Source of the DNA: Nitratireductor sp. B36
Lineage (GTDB): Bacteria > Pseudomonadota > Alphaproteobacteria > Rhizobiales > Rhizobiaceae
DNA length: 64,000 nucleotides
NCBI RefSeq assembly: GCF_020833685.1
Contig: NZ_JACKZY010000003.1
Location: forward strand, 858,771 to 922,770
Direction: 5' to 3'
The translations under genes were made by a program, and so were the position numbers. The notes below the pieces were generated by a model that worked only from the letters and a program-made list of their open reading frames with translations, was not told the origin of the DNA and searched no databases. The first letter of the stretch is position 1; every line of letters begins with the position of its first letter. Shown one piece after another: positions 42,442 to 51,332 of this stretch.

Positions 42442-43683
42442 ATGTCCGCTGCAGTTTCTCCCCTCGCTCCAAAAAAATATCCGACCATGCCTGTTGTGGA
42501 AGGCGTGCGTATCGCAACGGCCGAAGCCGGTGTGAAATACAAGGGACGAACGGACCTCCTGACGATGGTCTTCGAGGAGGGCACAACGGTGGCCGGAGTG
42601 TTCACCCGCTCCAAATGCCCCTCCGCTCCCGTCGAATTCTGTCGTGATAACCTGGCGGGCGGGACCGCGCGTATCCTGGTGGTAAACTCTGGCAACGCCA
42701 ATGCTTTTACCGGGAAAAAGGGCCGTGCCACGACGGCGGCTGTTGGAGAAGCTGCGGCCAAGGCGGTCGGCGCGGGAAAAGACACGGTGTTCATGGCGTC
42801 CACCGGCGTGATCGGAGAACCGCTTCCTGCCGAGCGTGTTACCGGATTCCTGAACGCGATGGTGGCCGATGCGAAGCCGGAGGGCTGGCTGGCGGCTGCT
42901 AAGGCCATTATGACCACGGACACCTATCCAAAAGTCGCCACCGCCACTGTTCGGATGGGCGAGGTGGATGTGGTCATCAACGGTATCGCCAAGGGTGCTG
43001 GCATGATCGCGCCGGACATGGCGACCATGCTTTCTTTTGTGGCCACTGACGCGCCGATCGCAGCGCCTGTGCTGCAGGAGCTTCTCTCAAAGGGAACGGG
43101 CAAGACGTTCAATGCCGTTACGGTCGACAGCGACACCTCCACCAGCGATACATTGATGATGTTTGCAACGGGGGCCGCGGCCAGGCGCGGTGCGCCGACT
43201 ATCACGGATGCGAAGGATCCCAATCTTGTGGGGTTCCGCCGAGCGCTGAATCGCATTCTGAAGACCCTTGCCCTCCAGGTCGTGCGCGATGGCGAGGGCG
43301 CACGCAAGCAGCTCGAGATCACGGTTACCGGCGCGAAATCATCTCGTTCGGCTAAGAAGATCGCTCTATCCATCGCCAATTCGCCGCTGGTGAAAACAGC
43401 TGTGGCTGGTGAGGATGCGAATTGGGGGCGGGTGGTCATGGCCGTTGGAAAGGCTGGCGAACCAGCCGAACGTGATCTTTTGTCGATCTGGTTTGGGGAT
43501 ATTCGTGTGGCTCATGAGGGCGAACGCGATCCCGACTATTCCGAAGAGGCAACCTCTGCCTATATGAAAAAGGATGAGATTGCGCTGCGCGTGGATCTCG
43601 GCATCGGGCGCGGCAAGGCCACCGTCTGGACCTGCGACCTGACCAAGGAATACGTTGCCATCAATGGCGACTATCGGAGCTAG
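42442..43683 (+). CDS. argJ: Bifunctional ornithine acetyltransferase / N-acetylglutamate synthase
   Basis: A 413-residue arginine-biosynthesis enzyme that recycles the acetyl group from N-acetylornithine to glutamate. The precursor self-cleaves between A194 and T195 in PDMATML, and the new Thr is the nucleophile. [14 protein letters not shown] (81-94) and the C-terminal [16 protein letters not shown] are characteristic. ATG 42442 is chosen over the upstream codon at 42427. It is followed after 3 bases by a GNAT gene. Confidence 0.95.
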   Translation: MSAAVSPLAPKKYPTMPVVEGVRIATAEAGVKYKGRTDLLTMVFEEGTTVAGVFTRSKCPSAPVEFCRDNLAGGTARILVVNSGNANAFTGKKGRATTAAVGEAAAKAVGAGKDTVFMASTGVIGEPLPAERVTGFLNAMVADAKPEGWLAAAKAIMTTDTYPKVATATVRMGEVDVVINGIAKGAGMIAPDMATMLSFVATDAPIAAPVLQELLSKGTGKTFNAVTVDSDTSTSDTLMMFATGAAARRGAPTITDAKDPNLVGFRRALNRILKTLALQVVRDGEGARKQLEITVTGAKSSRSAKKIALSIANSPLVKTAVAGEDANWGRVVMAVGKAGEPAERDLLSIWFGDIRVAHEGERDPDYSEEATSAYMKKDEIALRVDLGIGRGKATVWTCDLTKEYVAINGDYRS

Positions 43684-43686
43684 GGT

Positions 43687-44466
43687 GTGCCAGGCCAGGT
43701 GAGGCAGGACGTCAAAAAGGATTTCGCCGTCATTCGCCGCTTTGAAGCGGCAGGTTTGCGTGCATGGCCCGCAGAAACCGTAGCCTATGACGGGACCTGG
43801 GTTCTGCGATTGACGGCGGGTCATCCCGCGAAGCGTCTGAATTCCATCAATCCGCTTGATCCGGGGGATTATCGGAATCTCGAAACACGCATCGAACGGG
43901 CGAGGGAGCAGTTCAGCGCCTATGGGCGACCGGTGACTTTTCGGCTATCTCCACTCGCAGCTCCGGAGATCTCCAGCTATCTCGATCAACAGGGGTGGAA
44001 CACCCTTGGGCATTCGCTTGTGATGGCACTCGATCTCCAGGATGCCGACTTGTCCGAAGCCATGGATCAGATTCCGCTCAAGGACCGCCGGCGTTTTGTC
44101 AACGCGACGCTTAAGGTGCACGGCTATGAAGAGCTTCACCGAGCCGGTCTTTCCCGGGTCATCGGTGCGATCCGGCCTGAGACCGGGCTTTTCGTTCTGG
44201 AAAAAGGCGAGGAGCCGGTGGCCACCGCGATTTGCGTGCATGACAGCGACCTGGCCGGTCTGTTCGAGATCGCGACGAGACCTTCCTGGCGTAGGAAGGG
44301 TTATGGGCGCCGTGTTCTGCTTTCAGCGCTTAAATGGGCGCAAACGCACGGTGCTGAGCGCGCGTGGCTACAAGTGGAAGCTGGAAATGACGTGGCTGTG
44401 CGTCTCTATCGCGCGCTCGGTTTCCGGGAAATCTATTCGTACCATTATCGTCAGCCCCGGACCTGA
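43687..44466 (+). CDS. GNAT-family N-acetyltransferase
   Basis: A 259-residue protein starting at GTG 43687. The acetyl-CoA-binding motif A is RPSWRRKGYGRRVLLSALKWA (about 199-219), followed by LYRALGFREIYSYHYR typical of the C-terminal strand pair. The N-terminal 130 residues may hold a second, degenerate GNAT fold. Conserved placement between argJ and mutT in rhizobia gives no substrate. Confidence 0.87.
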   Translation: MPGQVRQDVKKDFAVIRRFEAAGLRAWPAETVAYDGTWVLRLTAGHPAKRLNSINPLDPGDYRNLETRIERAREQFSAYGRPVTFRLSPLAAPEISSYLDQQGWNTLGHSLVMALDLQDADLSEAMDQIPLKDRRRFVNATLKVHGYEELHRAGLSRVIGAIRPETGLFVLEKGEEPVATAICVHDSDLAGLFEIATRPSWRRKGYGRRVLLSALKWAQTHGAERAWLQVEAGNDVAVRLYRALGFREIYSYHYRQPRT

Positions 44467-44498
44467 CCGTCGCCGCCGGCTGAGAGGAAACGCACTCC

Positions 44499-44912
44499 AT
44501 GAACGACCAGTCTAAACGTATTCTTCTTGTGGCGGCCTGCGCTTTGGTTGATCCCGACGGGCGGGTGCTTCTTGCCAAACGGCCGGAAGGGAAGGCTCTG
44601 GCGGGGCTGTGGGAGTTTCCGGGCGGAAAAGTTGAAGCAGGAGAGACGCCGGAGAACACGCTCGTTCGGGAGCTCCAGGAGGAACTCGGGATTGAGACCA
44701 AGGTGGCCTGCCTGGCGCCGCTCACCTTTGCCAGTCACACCTATGAGGATTTCCACCTGCTGATGCCTCTTTATGTCTGCCGCCGTTTCTGGGGCACGCC
44801 ACGGGCCCAGGAGGGGCAGGAGCTGAAATGGGTGCGGCCCCGCGACATGCGCGATTATCCGATGCCGCCGGCGGATGCGCCGCTGATACCTTTCCTCATC
44901 GATCTACTCTAA
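44499..44912 (+). CDS. mutT: 8-oxo-dGTP diphosphatase
   Basis: A 137-residue Nudix hydrolase that removes oxidised dGTP from the nucleotide pool. The full Nudix box runs from G43 to I65 with E49, R57, E58, E61 and E62 in place. FPGGKVE preceded by GLWEF is the MutT-type context. Thirty-two bases separate it from the GNAT gene. Confidence 0.92.
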   Translation: MNDQSKRILLVAACALVDPDGRVLLAKRPEGKALAGLWEFPGGKVEAGETPENTLVRELQEELGIETKVACLAPLTFASHTYEDFHLLMPLYVCRRFWGTPRAQEGQELKWVRPRDMRDYPMPPADAPLIPFLIDLL

Positions 44913-45033
44913 ATCGTCCAGCCTGTTTCTCCGCCCGGTCAGGGTTAAGCCTTCGTTTACGCAACAGTGACAAGTTGATTGTGGGCGCGCGCCGCATTCG
45001 CGGCTGGGTTTAACCTTGCGGTGAGGGGTTGTT

Positions 45034-45354
45034 ATGACATTCAGCGATGCAAGTGATGTGGAACGCGCGGACTGGACCGCGCGGGCTGGTCATATGGGGA
45101 TGGGTGCCCTTCGGGTCGCATTGCTGTTTGGCACCGCAGGCGTTGCGCTTGCGCTTATCCTGACACCGATCGCCGAAAAGCGTACCCGTTCGCATGTGGC
45201 GCAGATCGGAGCGCCGTTCGGCATAGATCCGATCACCACCGCCTCCACCAAACGTGACGGCCGAAACTACACGATCCGAAGAAGCGTGCTGCAGCCATCC
45301 CGCAATTCTGTATGCGTTATCCATCAGGATGGCTTGCATAGCGGGGACTGCTGA
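45034..45354 (+). CDS. Hypothetical membrane-anchored protein, 106 aa
   Basis: A 106-residue protein with one hydrophobic helix (about 26-46: LRVALLFGTAGVALALILTP) and a basic, presumably periplasmic C-terminal part ending with two cysteines. No named family. It lies 76 bases upstream of an Flp pilin gene on the same strand, a neighbourhood that suggests, without proof, a link to pilus or envelope function. Confidence 0.65.
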   Translation: MTFSDASDVERADWTARAGHMGMGALRVALLFGTAGVALALILTPIAEKRTRSHVAQIGAPFGIDPITTASTKRDGRNYTIRRSVLQPSRNSVCVIHQDGLHSGDC

Positions 45355-45430
45355 CGAGGCACCTGGAGGTCTCAGGGTTTCTTAAGTCTTTCCGCTTAAT
45401 GTCGTCCTTTATTCAGGGGGAGACCCGGAA

Positions 45431-45595
45431 ATGGGATGTCAGTTTTTCAAGGACAGATCAGGCGCGACTGCGATTGAATATGCGTTGATCGCGGGTTTGA
45501 TTTCGCTCGCTATTGTTGTCGGCGCAACCCAGACGGGCAAGCAGCTTTCGGCCACCTATCAACACGTAGCGGATCAGGTTAAGCCCGCTGACTAG
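45431..45595 (+). CDS. Flp/Fap type IVb pilin
   Basis: A 54-residue prepilin. The leader MGCQFFKDRSG ends in Gly, followed by ATAIEYALIAGLISLAIVVG: Glu at +5 and Tyr at +6 (IEYALIAGL) are the Flp signature, cut by a prepilin peptidase such as CpaA. A long hydrophobic helix follows. The tad/cpa assembly genes are not in this window, so this may be an orphan copy. Confidence 0.87.
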   Translation: MGCQFFKDRSGATAIEYALIAGLISLAIVVGATQTGKQLSATYQHVADQVKPAD

Positions 45596-45605
45596 CACCG
45601 TCCCG

Positions 45606-45630
45606 GCCTCCCGAAACGGGGCTATTTCTT
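45606..45630. terminator. Probable shared terminator, pilin / methyltransferase
   Basis: GCCTC and GGGGC pair around CCGAAAC (one G-U), followed by TATTTCTTTT. It lies between the pilin stop and the convergent methyltransferase stop. The stem is short, so strength is uncertain. Confidence 0.5.
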
Positions 45631-46491
45631 TTGGCTGTTTTCCAAGGCGTCCTTCAAAGACATCTTGGCGCTTCCGGGAGCCAGTGGCTTCTGCTGGGAT
45701 TCATGCGGGGCCCAGCCGGACATCCAGACAATGTTGAAGCTTGCCCTGATGCGTCCGTCGGGATCGGAGAAACGCTCCGCATAAAGCTGCGCCGCGCGCA
45801 TGAAAAGCGCGCGTGTCGCCGGCTTGCGGGATCGGGCAGTGAGGATACTGGTCGCGCCCATGGATCGCAGATCGCGCATCAGATCGAACATGGTCGCATA
45901 GCGCACCGTGACGGTTTCCAGATCGGCCACTGGTAGCGCGAAGCCCGCCCGTTGAAGAAGGCCGCCCACATCACGAACATCCGCGAAGGGGCTCACGCGC
46001 GGTGCTGCGCCTGCAGAAAGTTCGGTCTCCGCAGCCAGCAAAACCTCACGCAATTCCTGGAGTGTGCCGGCGCCGGCCATGGCTCCCAGAAACAGCCCGT
46101 CCGGTTTCAGCGCGCGCCGGATTTGCGCAAGCATGCCAGGGACGTCGTTGACCTCGTGCAGATTAAGAAGCGAGACGATGAGGTCAAGACTGGCTGGCTC
46201 CATTGGCAATGTTTCAGCATTTGCGATCCGCCCGTCGCCATCGAGAAACGCGGGATCCGCTTCGATGCGGGTGACGATTTTTGTCTTGCCGCCTGAAAGC
46301 ATTGCGCGCGCCGCATCATTCGTAAGGCAGAATACGGCAGCGGCTTGATCGAACTGCCGGTCCACGGTCGATAGCCGCTCTTCCAGATCGTCTGCGACCC
46401 GGTTCATCAGGAAGCGCGCGCCCGGGTCGCCCTGTTTCAAGGCGCGCTTCTTGCGCAGAAGGGCCAATTCGCTGTCGAAGAGTAGTTCCAT
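45622..46491 (-). CDS. SAM-dependent methyltransferase-domain protein (NDUFAF5-like)
   Basis: A 289-residue protein of the BioC/NDUFAF5 type: FLMNRVADDLEERLSTVDRQF at 27-47 precedes the Rossmann region, ANAETLPMEPASLDLIVSLLNLHEVND matches motif II-III, and the C-terminus RIRASFNIVWMSGWAPHESQQKPL is diagnostic of the mitochondrial complex I assembly factor family. The glycine-rich SAM motif I is atypical (no GxGxG), which in NDUFAF5 relates to hydroxylase activity on a complex I arginine. It diverges from comF. Confidence 0.82.
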   Translation of the reverse strand: MELLFDSELALLRKKRALKQGDPGARFLMNRVADDLEERLSTVDRQFDQAAAVFCLTNDAARAMLSGGKTKIVTRIEADPAFLDGDGRIANAETLPMEPASLDLIVSLLNLHEVNDVPGMLAQIRRALKPDGLFLGAMAGAGTLQELREVLLAAETELSAGAAPRVSPFADVRDVGGLLQRAGFALPVADLETVTVRYATMFDLMRDLRSMGATSILTARSRKPATRALFMRAAQLYAERFSDPDGRIRASFNIVWMSGWAPHESQQKPLAPGSAKMSLKDALENSQKK

Positions 46492-46582
46492 CGATCATTC
46501 TCCGTTTGAGGATGCGCCATCGCATAAAATTGCTATGCTCGCAAAGCGCAAAGCCTCGGGGACGTGCTGACTTGGGGGGATC

Positions 46583-47362
46583 GTGGTGGCTGCGGGTGTT
46601 TCGCGATTATCGGTTTTGATGACGGGTTGGCTGCAACGGGCGCTTTTCCCGCCTGTGTGCGTTGGTTGCTCGAGCCTGGTCACGGAACCAGGGACGCTTT
46701 GCCCGTCCTGCTGGGGACGGTTGCGTTTTCTGGAGAGACCATGGTGCCCGGTGATGGGGACGCCATTTTCTCTTGATCTCGGCTATGCCATACTTTCTGC
46801 CGAAGCGATCGCATCTCCGCCACCCTTCGCACGGGCGCGATCAGCCGTGGTGTATGAGGGAGTGGCGCGGGGGCTGGTGCAGGCGCTGAAGTTTCGGGAT
46901 CGAACGGATCTCGCTCCCTGGATGGCACGATGGATGCTCCGCGCCGGTGCTGAACTCACGCCGGAGTGCGATCTGGTGGTCCCGGTTCCTTTGCATCGTG
47001 CCCGTTTCCTGTCTCGACGGTTCAATCAATCGGCAGAACTGGCGCGTGCAGTTGCGCGTGGTGCGGGGCTTTCCTACGCACCTGAAGCGCTGATCCGAAA
47101 ACGCCGAACGCGCCAGCAGGTCGGATTGGGCGCTCGAGAGCGCGAAGCGAATGTGCGCGGCGCCTTTCATGTTCCTGATGCGGCTCTGCCTCACGTCAAA
47201 TCACGACGCATCCTTCTGGTGGACGATGTCTACACGACCGGTGCGACGGTGGCGGCTGCAGCGCGCATATTGAAAAGGGCCGGTGCCGGGCAGGTCGATG
47301 TGTTGACCTTTGCGCGTGTTCTGCCTGGGGACTTCCGGGCCGAGGATCAAGGCCCTATATAA
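46583..47362 (+). CDS. comF: ComF family phosphoribosyltransferase-like protein
   Basis: A 259-residue protein with a double-zinc-ribbon-like N-terminus (C26xxC29, C40xxC43, C54) and a C-terminal PRTase domain with VVPVPLHRARFLSRRFNQSA and the PRPP-loop-like ILLVDDVYTTGAT. ComF homologues are linked to DNA uptake in naturally competent species; here a housekeeping or salvage role is equally possible. The start codon is GTG 46583. It heads a string with grxC, nitrilase and DUF1178. Confidence 0.87.
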   Translation: MVAAGVSRLSVLMTGWLQRALFPPVCVGCSSLVTEPGTLCPSCWGRLRFLERPWCPVMGTPFSLDLGYAILSAEAIASPPPFARARSAVVYEGVARGLVQALKFRDRTDLAPWMARWMLRAGAELTPECDLVVPVPLHRARFLSRRFNQSAELARAVARGAGLSYAPEALIRKRRTRQQVGLGAREREANVRGAFHVPDAALPHVKSRRILLVDDVYTTGATVAAAARILKRAGAGQVDVLTFARVLPGDFRAEDQGPI

Positions 47363-47388
47363 GCCCCGTGAAGAGTATGGGACCGACT

Positions 47389-47655
47389 ATGGCTAATGTG
47401 ACGATCTATACCCGGATGATGTGTGGCTTCTGTAGTGCGGCCAAGCGCTTGCTCGACAGCAAGGGGGTTGCCTATACGGAGCACGATGCCAGTTTTTCCG
47501 ATGAACTGCGGCAAGAGATGATCCAGCGTGCGAATGGTCGCTCGACTTTTCCGCAGATTTTTATCGGCAATACCCATGTGGGCGGCTGCGACGAACTTCA
47601 TGCGCTTGAGCGCGATGGAAAACTCGATGCCTTGCTTGCGGAGGGACAAGCATGA
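47389..47655 (+). CDS. grxC: Glutaredoxin 3
   Basis: An 88-residue monothiol-reducing protein. The active site is C12-G-F-C15, an uncommon variant of CPYC in which Gly-Phe replaces Pro-Tyr. STFPQIFIGNTHVGGCDEL contains the cis-Pro and GG glutathione-binding motif. ATG 47389 is preferred; upstream GTG is in the leader. Its stop overlaps the nitrilase start by four bases. Confidence 0.92.
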   Translation: MANVTIYTRMMCGFCSAAKRLLDSKGVAYTEHDASFSDELRQEMIQRANGRSTFPQIFIGNTHVGGCDELHALERDGKLDALLAEGQA

Positions 47656-48515
47656 GCAAGCTCATCGCTGCAGCTCTTCAAATGCGTTCCGGCACGGAGC
47701 CGGAGGCGAATGCCGATGCATTCGAGGCTCTGGTGCGGGAGGCGGCGGGGCAGGGCGCTGAATATGTACAAAGCCCTGAAATGACGGGCGTTCTTGTGCG
47801 CAGCAGGGAAGATCTGAAGTCGCGGATTGCCGGCCCGCGCGGGACGCTGGTGATCGATCGGGCACAGGCTCTCGCGCAGGAATTGTCGATCTATGTGCAC
47901 CTTGGCTCCACAGCCGTAGCTCTCGATAATGGACGTGTGGCTAACCGAGCCTTTTTATTCGGACCAGAAGGTCGATTGATCACCACCTACGACAAGCTCC
48001 ATATGTTCGATGTGGATCTCGACAATGGCGAGAGCTGGCGCGAATCTGCCACTTATGCCCCGGGGGATCGGGCTGTTGTGGCCGATCTTCCCTTCGGTCG
48101 GCTTGGCTTTGCCATCTGTTACGATTTGCGCTTCCCGCAACTTTTCCGGGCGTTGGCACGGGCTGAGGCCCAGGTGCTGACCGCACCGGCCGCCTTCACG
48201 CGCCAGACTGGTGAAGCGCACTGGCATGTTCTGGTGCGATCTCGTGCCATCGAGAATGGTGCCTTCATGATCAGTGCTGCTCAAGGCGGGTTGCACGAGG
48301 ACGGACGCGAGACCTACGGCCATTCATTGATCGTCGATCCCTGGGGACGGATCCTGGCCGAGGTGAGTGGAGACGCACCGGGTGTTGCGATTGCCGAACT
48401 GGACCTCGATCGGGTGGCCGCGGCGCGCGCGAAGATTCCAAACTTGAAAAACGCGCGTGATTTCTCGGTGGCGCGTATTTCGGGCGGCGCTTCGACTGAG
48501 AGGAAGGCTTCATGA
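47652..48515 (+). CDS. Carbon-nitrogen hydrolase (Nit1-like)
   Basis: A 287-residue nitrilase-superfamily amidase. The catalytic Cys is C156 in FAICYDLRFPQLF, with the Glu near residue 42 (YVQSPEMTG) and the Lys in TYDKLHMFDVD (near 115). The LHMFDVD and RFPQLF patterns fit the NIT1/deaminated-glutathione amidase group, which suits its coupling to glutaredoxin. Both ends overlap neighbours by four bases (grxC and DUF1178). Confidence 0.9.
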   Translation: MSKLIAAALQMRSGTEPEANADAFEALVREAAGQGAEYVQSPEMTGVLVRSREDLKSRIAGPRGTLVIDRAQALAQELSIYVHLGSTAVALDNGRVANRAFLFGPEGRLITTYDKLHMFDVDLDNGESWRESATYAPGDRAVVADLPFGRLGFAICYDLRFPQLFRALARAEAQVLTAPAAFTRQTGEAHWHVLVRSRAIENGAFMISAAQGGLHEDGRETYGHSLIVDPWGRILAEVSGDAPGVAIAELDLDRVAAARAKIPNLKNARDFSVARISGGASTERKAS

Positions 48516-48937
48516 TCAGTTTTAACCTGATCTGCGAGCACGACCACGCATTCGAAGCATGGTTTCGCAACAATGCGGATTTCGATGCGCAGAATGAACG
48601 CGGTCTCGTTTCATGCCCGCATTGCGGCACTTCCAGTGTGCAGAAAGCTCTGATGGCCCCGGCGGTTTCGACCGGCAAGCGACGCGAGCAGATCGCGCTC
48701 GCCATGGGCGAGCAGCAGAAGAAAGCGCTTGCCCAGCTTAAGGAACTGTCGAAGAAGGTGCGTGAAAATGCGGATTATGTCGGCGACCGGTTCGCCGAGG
48801 AAGCGCGCAAGATTCACTTCGGCGAAACCGAAGCGCGTGGCATCTATGGTGAGGCGACATCCGAAGAAGCTGCTTCTCTACTGGAAGACGGCGTCGAGTT
48901 CATGCCGTTGCCGCTGTTCCCCGACGATCAAAACTGA
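48512..48937 (+). CDS. DUF1178 family protein
   Basis: A 141-residue protein. MISFNLICEHDHAFEAWFRN and CPHCGTSSVQKALMAP give a zinc-binding pattern (C8, H10-region, C36, C39) typical of DUF1178, present throughout alphaproteobacteria with unknown function. The C-terminal part is helical and ends near FGETEARGIYGEATSEEA. It is translationally coupled to the nitrilase gene. Confidence 0.87.
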   Translation: MISFNLICEHDHAFEAWFRNNADFDAQNERGLVSCPHCGTSSVQKALMAPAVSTGKRREQIALAMGEQQKKALAQLKELSKKVRENADYVGDRFAEEARKIHFGETEARGIYGEATSEEAASLLEDGVEFMPLPLFPDDQN

Positions 48938-48943
48938 TGCCGT

Positions 48944-49693
48944 TCAAGCGAGGGGTTTTGTCGCGGCGACCATGTAGTTGACATCCATATCGCGCGACCG
49001 CTGCCAGCGGTCGCCGAGCGGATTGTAGACAACGCCGGTGCGGTCGACGATCTTGATACCCGCTCCGGCGAGACCCTCTTCCAGTTCCTTCGGACGTACA
49101 AGCTTCTCGTATTGGTGTGTGCCGCGGGGCAGCCATCCGAGCACGTATTCCGCGCCTATGATTGCCAGTCCCCAGGCTTTCAGCGTGCGATTGATGGTGG
49201 CAACGAACATCAAGCCGCCGGGCTTCAGCATGGCGCCGCACTTGGCCAGGAACAGATCCACGTCGGCAACGTGCTCGACCACTTCCATGTTGAGAATGAT
49301 ATCGAAGCTTTCACCGGCGTCGGCCAGGGCCTCTGCGGTGGTGGCGCGATAATCTATGGAAAGCTTGCTCTGCTCGGCATGAATCTTTGCGACTTCGATG
49401 TTGGTTTCGGAGGCGTCTGCACCGACCACCTCTGCACCGAGACGCGCCATGGGTTCGCACAAGAGCCCGCCGCCACACCCGATGTCGAGCATGCGAAGGC
49501 CAGCAAAGGGCTTTGCCGCGTGGGGATCGCGGCCGAAATGAGCCGCTACATGGTCGCGTATGTAAGCAAGGCGAACAGGATTGAACTTGTGCAGGACCCC
49601 CATCTTGCCGGCCGGATTCCACCATTCAGCCGCAAGCGACGAAAAATGCTCGATCTCTCGTTTGTCGATTGTCGTGTGCTGCGCTTCGGACAT
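48944..49693 (-). CDS. ubiG: Ubiquinone O-methyltransferase UbiG
   Basis: A 249-residue SAM-dependent enzyme carrying out both O-methylations in ubiquinone synthesis. The N-terminal signature is [20 protein letters not shown] (12-31), motif I is [11 protein letters not shown] (near 63-73) and [14 protein letters not shown] lies near 130. ATG 49693 is chosen; the extension to 49732 lies in the leader. It converges on the DUF1178 gene and diverges from lysC. Confidence 0.93.
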   Translation of the reverse strand: MSEAQHTTIDKREIEHFSSLAAEWWNPAGKMGVLHKFNPVRLAYIRDHVAAHFGRDPHAAKPFAGLRMLDIGCGGGLLCEPMARLGAEVVGADASETNIEVAKIHAEQSKLSIDYRATTAEALADAGESFDIILNMEVVEHVADVDLFLAKCGAMLKPGGLMFVATINRTLKAWGLAIIGAEYVLGWLPRGTHQYEKLVRPKELEEGLAGAGIKIVDRTGVVYNPLGDRWQRSRDMDVNYMVAATKPLA

Positions 49694-49861
49694 GGAAAGC
49701 CCCTCGCTGGGTGTTGCTCTAGCCTGGACCATGAAGTCGGGATGTGGCGACGGATTGTCAAGTCGGGAATTGTCACACGATCCTCGGTGGGTCTGTTTGC
49801 GAGAATGGCACCGTTCACGACCGCGTGGTTTTTCGGGCTTTCGAACGCCGTTTCACATTGC

Positions 49862-49890
49862 TTGCAGATAATGGATCTTTTGGGTATGGA
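49862..49890 (+). promoter_or_regulatory. Candidate sigma70 promoter for lysC
   Basis: TTGCAG (49862-49867) and TATGGA (49885-49890) are spaced by 17 bases, about 95 bases before the lysC start in a 290-base divergent region. Nothing else gene-like is seen in that gap. Boxes are imperfect, so confidence is low. Confidence 0.3.
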
Positions 49891-49983
49891 GTGCGCGGCG
49901 CAGGGTGGGGCTCCGCTGCTGCGTCGTGTTGTGGCCACTTCTTCTGGGTGGTTGGAATTTCCGAGCAAAGGCACTCCGTTCCC

Positions 49984-51258
49984 ATGGCGCGCATCGTGAT
50001 GAAGTTCGGCGGAACCTCCGTCGCCGATATCGACCGCATCCATAATGTGGCGCGCCATGTCAAACGCGAAACGGATGCCGGGCACGAGGTCGCCGTTGTC
50101 GTCTCGGCGATGTCCGGCAAGACCAATGAACTGGTTGGCTGGGCGCAGGCTATGCCCAAGGCGACGGGTGCTGAATCTCCATTTTTCGACGCGCGCGAGT
50201 ACGACGCTATCGTTGCATCGGGAGAGCAGGTCACCAGCGGCTTGCTGGCGATCGCTCTCCAGTCCATGGGGGTTGACGCCCGTTCCTGGCAGGGTTGGCA
50301 GATTCCGATCCGTACCGACAACGCACATGGTGCAGCGCGCATCGAGGATATTGACGGCAGCGAGATCGTTCGTCGCATGGGAATGGGCCAGGTTGCCGTC
50401 GTCGCTGGTTTCCAGGGCATCGGTCCTGACAATCGCATCGCAACGCTTGGGCGGGGCGGTTCCGACACCAGCGCCGTTGCTGTCGCTGCTGCGGTGAAAG
50501 CTGACCGATGCGATATCTATACCGATGTTGATGGTGTTTACACCACTGATCCGCGCATCGAGCCAAAGGCGCGCCGCCTGCCGAAAATTTCGTTTGAAGA
50601 AATGCTCGAAATGGCATCGCTTGGAGCCAAGGTGCTGCAGGTGCGGTCGGTGGAACTGGCGATGGTGCACAAGGTCAGAACCTTTGTCAGATCGTCTTTC
50701 GAGGATCCGGATGCGCCGGGTATGGGTGATTTCGACAACCCGCCCGGTACGCTCATTTGCGATGAGGATGAAATCGTGGAACAGCAAGTCGTCACCGGCA
50801 TCGCCTACGCCAAGGACGAGGCGCAGATATCGCTTCGTCGCGTTGCGGATCGCCCAGGCGTGTCTGCCGGCATTTTTGGCCCGCTGGCCGAGGCCAATAT
50901 CAATGTCGACATGATCGTGCAGAACATTTCCGAGGATGGTTCGCGCACGGACATGACCTTCACTGTACCCTCAGGGGATCTGGAGAAGGCTGTCGCTGTT
51001 CTGGACAAGGTCCGTGAAACGATCGGCTTTGACGCGATCCAGTCGGAAGCGGGACTGGTCAAGGTTTCAGTGATAGGCATCGGGATGCGCAGCCATGCCG
51101 GCGTCGCGGCAATCGCCTTCAAGGCCCTGGCCGAGAAGGGTATCAACATTCGTGCGATCACCACGTCCGAGATCAAGATTTCGATCCTGATTGACGGTCC
51201 TTATGCAGAATTGGCCGTCCGCACTTTGCATTCTGTCTACGGTCTCGATAAGCAGTAG
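49984..51258 (+). CDS. lysC: Aspartate kinase
   Basis: A 424-residue enzyme for the first step to lysine, threonine and methionine. MARIVMKFGGTSVADIDRI is the kinase N-terminus (KFGGTS, 7-12), with TLGRGGSDTSA near 165. Two C-terminal ACT domains start near AYAKDEAQISLRRV and VIGIGMRSHAGVAA, indicating allosteric control by end products. ATG 49984 is chosen although the frame is open to 49744. ptsP follows 74 bases downstream. Confidence 0.95.
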   Translation: MARIVMKFGGTSVADIDRIHNVARHVKRETDAGHEVAVVVSAMSGKTNELVGWAQAMPKATGAESPFFDAREYDAIVASGEQVTSGLLAIALQSMGVDARSWQGWQIPIRTDNAHGAARIEDIDGSEIVRRMGMGQVAVVAGFQGIGPDNRIATLGRGGSDTSAVAVAAAVKADRCDIYTDVDGVYTTDPRIEPKARRLPKISFEEMLEMASLGAKVLQVRSVELAMVHKVRTFVRSSFEDPDAPGMGDFDNPPGTLICDEDEIVEQQVVTGIAYAKDEAQISLRRVADRPGVSAGIFGPLAEANINVDMIVQNISEDGSRTDMTFTVPSGDLEKAVAVLDKVRETIGFDAIQSEAGLVKVSVIGIGMRSHAGVAAIAFKALAEKGINIRAITTSEIKISILIDGPYAELAVRTLHSVYGLDKQ

Positions 51259-51332
51259 AAAACAACAACCCGAAAACCGGCTTCTGCCTGGCTCCTGCAA
51301 GCGGCTGGCATTGGCCAAGGGAGAGGGGTTCG

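Noticed and set aside
41339..42586. 415-aa ORF antisense to the PPIase gene and its terminator
   Set aside because: Crosses a terminator and two promoters, and lacks recognisable protein features.
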